Assembly: GCA_031553045.1 (NCBI GenBank) | Contig: JAVBLZ010000006.1 | Location: 839,793 to 903,792 of the forward strand | Direction: 5' to 3' | DNA from: CALXQW01 sp031553045 | GTDB taxonomy: Bacteria > Verrucomicrobiota > Verrucomicrobiia > Opitutales > Intestinicryptomonadaceae | DNA length: 64,000 nt | Part shown: in pieces, positions 60,647 to 64,000 of the stretch | Numbering within the stretch: position 1 is the first letter of the stretch | Layout of the letters: the number at the start of each line of letters is the position of its first letter | Notes under the pieces: generated by a model | Database searches by the model: none | What the model saw: only the letters and a program-made list of their open reading frames with translations | What the model was told of the DNA's origin: nothing | Position numbers and translations under genes: made by a program

Positions 60647-62719
60647 ATGGCAAAAACTAATAAAAAGTTAAAAACTAAAGCCGGAAAAATCGCAAAGCCT
60701 ACAAGCAAAGTGGTAAAAAAAACGATTGTTGTAAAGAAGCCCGCCCCAAAGGCTAAGGCAAAAACAAGCGTTAAGCCTACACCCAAAGCCAAGGCGCTTC
60801 CAAAACAAAAACCGACGCCCAAAAAAGTTGCGTCAAAAAAAGTTGTACAAAAAAAGCCCGCAGTAAAATCTAAGCCCGAGCCTAAAAAAACTGCGCCAAA
60901 GCCTTTGGCAAAATCATCTGCGCTAAAAATCACAAAGCTTCAAAAGCCAGATACAAAGCTGAAACAGCCCAAGGTTGCCGTGTCTATAACAAAAAAAGAC
61001 CCTGAGCCAAAGGCGCATGATAAAAACCATCATGAAGCCGTTGCTGAAGAAAAAAGAAAGACTAATGAAAAAATTAGGGAGCTTCAACTTCTCTCAAAAG
61101 AACAAGGGTTTTTGACTGTTGAAAATATTCATACCTCTTTTGCGCATTACCTCAATGATCCGGATAGGATTGAAAAAGTAATAAACATTCTTGAAACTTT
61201 GGATGTTGAGATTCTCGATACGGAAGATGTAGAAAGCTTCAAAATCCGCATTGAAGAATCTGAAGAACGTCAGGCAAGCGCAGCGCACTCCGACACTCTT
61301 GATGACCCCGTAAGGATGTACCTTAAACAAATGGGTCAAGTGCCCTTGCTCTCTCGTGAGCAGGAGGTTGCAATTTCAAAGCGTATTGAGAAAGCTGAAA
61401 ATATTGCGGTCAACGCCCTCTTTGCTGTGTCTCTTACAAACAAATTCCAACTTGAGTTGGCTTCAAAACTTCTTGCCCGTGAAGAGCGTTTTGATAAAAT
61501 AGTCTTAGACAAAAAAGTTGACAGTAGGGAAGAATATTTTAACGAACTTCCAAAATTTATCAAGATGGCGCAGGATGAAGAAATTAAGCTGCAAAAAGCT
61601 TGGGACTCTTACCGCACATCAGCAAGTGAAACGCAGCGCAAGTCGGCGCTCACACGCTTCAAAAATCTTGAATTAGGGCTTAAACAGGTTTTTAAGGGTT
61701 ACCACTTTAAACTGAAAGTCTTTGAAGAATTTTTAGACACCCTCACCCCAACCTTGCGTGAGATTGAAGACGGCGTACACAAATTGCGCGCCACTGAAAA
61801 AATCGGCAAGAAGGTTAAGCATGTAAATGTTGAAGAAATCAAACATAGGCTTGAAGACATAAAAGACACTTACAGAATTGAGCCTGAAATATTAGTTGAC
61901 CTCGTTAAAGAAGTCCGCCAAGCAATGAGAGACGCCCACAAAGCCAAGACTGAAATGGTGCGTGCAAATTTGAGGCTCGTTATTTCAATAGCAAAAAAAT
62001 ACACCAACAGAGGCTTGAATTTCTTAGACCTTATCCAAGAAGGCAACATGGGCCTTATGAAGGCTGTTGAAAAATTTGAATACAGCAGAGGTTACAAATT
62101 CTCAACATACGCCACTTGGTGGATTAGGCAGGCTATCACACGTTCTATCGCCGATCAGGCAAGAACAATACGCATACCTGTCCACATGATTGAAACGCTC
62201 AACAAGGTGATGCAAATTCAAAAGCAACTCCTTCAAGAGCTTGGGCATGAACCCACACCTGAGGAAGTCGCCAATGAAATGAAGCTGCCTGTCGAAAAAG
62301 TGCAGTCTATAATGAAAATGGCGCAGCAGCCAATATCTTTGCAAAGCCAAGTTGGGGATTCTGACGACACAAGTTTTGGAGACTTTATTGAAGATAAAGG
62401 CGCAGAAAATCCCTACGATATGACAGCGTATTCTCTCCTGCGTGAAAAGCTCACGGATGTTTTGGAATCTTTGACCACGAGAGAGAGAAATGTGCTTTCC
62501 TTGCGTTTTGGTTTGAGGGACGGTTTCTCACGCACTCTTGAAGAAGTGGGCAAGCAATTCAACGTAACTCGTGAGCGTATCAGGCAAATTGAAGCCAAAG
62601 CTTTGCGCAAAATGCGCCACCCCACCCGCATACGCCAGCTAAACGGTTTCTTTGAAGCCGAAGCCAACAACACGGGCCCAGGCTTTGACCATTTCAAAAA
62701 AAATAAATACGAAAAGTAA
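60647..62719 (+). CDS. rpoD: Primary sigma factor with Lys/Pro/Ala-rich N-terminal tail
   Basis: The housekeeping sigma-70 factor, 690 residues. The first roughly 110 residues are almost only Lys, Pro, Ala, Thr and Val (KKPAPKAKAKTSVKPTPKAK and similar), resembling histone-H1-like tails. Region 1.1-like sequence follows (LLSKEQGFLTVENIHTSFAH). Region 1.2 has DDPVRMYLKQMGQVPLLSRE, then a non-conserved region of about 200 residues, region 2 with NLRLVISIAKKYTNRGLNFL and the -10 recognition helix YKFSTYATWWIRQAITRSIA, region 3 with IRIPVHMIETLNKV, and region 4 with TLEEVGKQFNVTRERIRQIE for -35 recognition. It would read TTGACA/TATAAT-like promoters. Confidence 0.97.
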   Translation: MAKTNKKLKTKAGKIAKPTSKVVKKTIVVKKPAPKAKAKTSVKPTPKAKALPKQKPTPKKVASKKVVQKKPAVKSKPEPKKTAPKPLAKSSALKITKLQKPDTKLKQPKVAVSITKKDPEPKAHDKNHHEAVAEEKRKTNEKIRELQLLSKEQGFLTVENIHTSFAHYLNDPDRIEKVINILETLDVEILDTEDVESFKIRIEESEERQASAAHSDTLDDPVRMYLKQMGQVPLLSREQEVAISKRIEKAENIAVNALFAVSLTNKFQLELASKLLAREERFDKIVLDKKVDSREEYFNELPKFIKMAQDEEIKLQKAWDSYRTSASETQRKSALTRFKNLELGLKQVFKGYHFKLKVFEEFLDTLTPTLREIEDGVHKLRATEKIGKKVKHVNVEEIKHRLEDIKDTYRIEPEILVDLVKEVRQAMRDAHKAKTEMVRANLRLVISIAKKYTNRGLNFLDLIQEGNMGLMKAVEKFEYSRGYKFSTYATWWIRQAITRSIADQARTIRIPVHMIETLNKVMQIQKQLLQELGHEPTPEEVANEMKLPVEKVQSIMKMAQQPISLQSQVGDSDDTSFGDFIEDKGAENPYDMTAYSLLREKLTDVLESLTTRERNVLSLRFGLRDGFSRTLEEVGKQFNVTRERIRQIEAKALRKMRHPTRIRQLNGFFEAEANNTGPGFDHFKKNKYEK

Positions 62720-62763
62720 TTTTTTTAGACGCAGCGCAAATATTTTGGGCTGCGTTTGAGTTT

Positions 62764-63228
62764 ATGAAAGCCCATCCACACAAGTTTGATAAAATATTTT
62801 CAGTAGGCAAATTTGCCTCTGTGGTATTTATATTTTTTTGTTTGGCTTTTGCATGCGGCTTAAATGCGCAATCTGTGCGTCGTGGCAGTGCGGTAAAAAA
62901 AGGCGCACTTTCATCCTCGCCCGCTTTAGAATCTTTTATTAACGAATCTGCGAGCGTGAATAAATACGTCTATCTTGGCAGGGTTGTTGAGATATTTAAC
63001 GGCAAGGCTATTGTGAACATGATAGGCAGGCTGCCCAAAGCGCCTGAAAATTGGACCGTAACTTTTTACACCACCGGCATAAAACAAGAGCCAGCCGCCA
63101 TTGTAGCGCCCGTTGGAGTAAGCCACAAAGTTTGCATGAGTTTTAATGTCTTGGAAGGCACTTGCCTTGCCGGAGATCTTCTCTTTGCTTGCCTTATGCC
63201 GCCTGAAAAAGAAAAAAACGCAAACTAG
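62764..63228 (+). CDS. Small secreted protein of unknown function
   Basis: A 154-residue protein with a signal peptide (FASVVFIFFCLAFACGLNAQ, cleavage likely after LNA). The mature part has a basic Arg/Lys start (SVRRGSAVKKG), then a beta-rich domain (VYLGRVVEIFNGKAIVNMIG, WTVTFYTTGIKQEPAAIVAP) and three Cys. No family is recognised. The GRVVEIFNGKAIV opening resembles a small beta-barrel seen in exported proteins. It starts 44 bp after rpoD with a weak hairpin between (ACGCAGC / GCTGCGT). Confidence 0.7.
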   Translation: MKAHPHKFDKIFSVGKFASVVFIFFCLAFACGLNAQSVRRGSAVKKGALSSSPALESFINESASVNKYVYLGRVVEIFNGKAIVNMIGRLPKAPENWTVTFYTTGIKQEPAAIVAPVGVSHKVCMSFNVLEGTCLAGDLLFACLMPPEKEKNAN

Positions 63229-63491
63229 ACTAAGTACGGTTTAAGCTCAATCATAGCCGCCTTGGTTTGGATTTTTTAATGTTGAAAATTCTCCTATTGA
63301 GAAAGCTAAGGTATATCTGGAAAGAAAAAGTACGTTGTTAAGTAAAAGTGCTGTATAGCCTATATTTAGGCAAGTTTGGGAATATTGAGATGTTAAAATT
63401 TTTGTGTTAAAAAGTTTTTTTAAAAATTTGAAAAAAAAGACTTGATTTATTTAAAGCAACATCTACTGTGCCTACTTCAATTTTAAACGAT
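63229..63491. other. AT-rich intergenic leader of the tRNA gene
   Basis: No gene is seen. It contains A/T homopolymer runs (about 63400-63450) and a weak promoter-like pair, TTGATT, 16-bp spacer and TACTGT, ending some 25-30 bp before the tRNA. The AT-rich block upstream would fit an UP-element. Confidence 0.35.
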
Positions 63492-63568
63492 GTCCCCATC
63501 GTCTAGCCAGGTCAGGACATTGGATTTTCATTCCAAGAACCGGGGTTCGAATCCCCGTGGGGACGCCA
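63492..63568 (+). tRNA. tRNA-Glu (anticodon TTC)
   Basis: Complete cloverleaf. Acceptor stem GTCCCCA / TGGGGAC, D-arm with TCTAGCCAGGTCAGGA, anticodon stem TTGGA / TCCAA around loop TTTTCAT, giving anticodon TTC (reads GAA/GAG). T-arm CGGGG TTCGAAT CCCCG. Discriminator G followed by an encoded CCA. Canonical length with a short variable loop. Confidence 0.97.
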
Positions 63569-63580
63569 ATCGTTTAAGAG

Positions 63581-63610
63581 CCTCCGAGCAAAAACTCGGA
63601 GGTTTTTTTT
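63581..63610 (+). terminator. Intrinsic terminator of the tRNA-Glu gene
   Basis: CCTCCGAG (63581-63588) pairs with CTCGGAGG (63595-63602) across a CAAAAA loop, followed by eight T. It begins 12 bp after the tRNA. Confidence 0.93.
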
Positions 63611-64000
63611 GCGCAGTATTATATTTGGCAATATATCACAAAACTTAAATGACACAACTGCTGAATTACTTTTACGATAAAGTGATTATTTTTGCGCCTC
63701 AGCTCTAGGCTGTCTGTACCTCTGGCACATCATTAAAATAAATGCGTGCTTTAAAATATAAAGTAAATTTTGAAATGAGACCCAGCACTTTAACAAATCC
63801 AACTTTAACTTTTAAAACAAGTTTTGGAAGCATATCCCACACTTTACCATTTTGGCAGCACGGTTTGGATGAAGAACAAGGCGCAAGGGTGTGAGGCGGT
63901 GGGAATGTACTTAATGTACATGACCAGTGCCGAAGCGCCCGCAGCAACGCAGTTTTTTTCCAACAAGACACTATTGATTGTGCCTACGACACAGCATCAA
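63611..64000. other. No convincing gene; possible dispersed-repeat sequence near the edge
   Basis: AT-rich sequence. A minus-strand ORF of 88 codons (63705-63971) has no recognised domain and a low-quality composition, so it is not called. Around 63860-63960 the composition shifts to GC-rich, with a small inverted repeat TGTAC-ttaat-GTACA (63908-63922), unlike the surrounding DNA. Confidence 0.4.

Noticed and set aside
62729..62755. Hairpin ACGCAGC / GCTGCGT after rpoD as terminator
   Set aside because: Only 7 bp, no T-run, and the next gene starts 9 bp later. More likely read through.
63705..63971. 88-codon minus-strand ORF at the right edge
   Set aside because: No recognisable domain, mixed composition, spans an abrupt change in base composition.
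1..64000. CRISPR array, integrase, transposase or phage genes
   Set aside because: No regularly spaced repeats and no recognisable Cas, integrase, transposase or phage structural protein on either strand.

Overview
The window looks like chromosomal DNA of a Verrucomicrobiota bacterium, most likely an Opitutae/Opitutales-type lineage. This is inferred from four things: a verrucomicrobial-style PEP-CTERM tail (PEPSTYAAILGLLALAF then RRRK) on a giant repeat protein, an RpoD with a long Lys/Pro/Ala-rich N-terminal extension, an McsA-McsB-ClpC module in a lineage with outer-membrane genes (Lpt-type permease, Wza, lipoproteins), and a prepilin-like protein with an H...DG tail motif. The DNA is moderately AT-rich. 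Almost no start codon is preceded by a Shine-Dalgarno motif, so several start choices rest on signal peptides and gene overlaps.

Layout. 1-5.1 kb (minus): the 5' part of clpC, then mcsB, mcsA and a long divergent adenylosuccinate synthetase. 5.2-9.4 kb (plus): a small DedA/YqaA-like membrane protein and a 1162-residue secreted protein built of Pmp-like GGAI/FxxN repeats. 9.4-10.4 kb (minus): a GtrB/DPM1-like glycosyltransferase. 10.5-17.2 kb (plus): a two-gene unit, an unassigned 1141-residue secreted protein overlapping a GH106-type alpha-L-rhamnosidase lipoprotein. 17.2-21.7 kb (minus): a four-gene operon for UDP-N-acetyl-L-fucosamine (capE, capF, capG) with a WbuB-like glycosyltransferase. 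21.8-24.5 kb (plus): an L-fucose/L-arabinose isomerase-like enzyme, then an ECF sigma factor with a putative membrane anti-sigma partner. 24.8-25.6 kb (minus): a gene whose signal-peptide leader is separated from its body by a 15-bp G/C homopolymer, a probable phase-variable locus in the OFF frame here. 25.8-30.3 kb: a large hybrid histidine kinase and a divergent orphan Hpt protein.

30.3-45.8 kb (plus) is a tightly packed exopolysaccharide/capsule cluster. It contains an initiating phosphoglycosyl transferase, a degenerate nucleotidyltransferase/beta-helix/phosphoglycosyl-transferase fusion, a pol-beta-fold nucleotidyltransferase-like protein, a Wzz/Wzc-type co-polymerase whose kinase domain lacks its Walker motifs, a Wza-like export lipoprotein, a Wzy/WaaL-type polymerase, an alkaline-phosphatase-fold phosphodiesterase, a Wzx-type flippase, one GT2, two GT4s and a GT4-GT26 fusion. 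Downstream, the 3' end of cca is tandemly duplicated and one copy carries a 214-bp inverted-repeat element.

46.2-63.2 kb is mostly housekeeping: rodZ-Dabb-cca (minus), an Lpt permease-purD-phosphatase-rpiB-glyA operon (plus), a prepilin-like protein, an rRNA-methyltransferase-like protein, a Nudix hydrolase, a DUF362-like protein, a TPR lipoprotein, dnaG (with most zinc ligands of its N-terminal domain replaced) and rpoD. The window closes with a tRNA-Glu(TTC) and about 430 bp without a convincing gene.

Cell-surface construction is the theme: two glycan loci, a repeat adhesin, a phase-variable secreted protein and a phosphorelay sit side by side. No CRISPR array, transposase gene or phage gene was seen.
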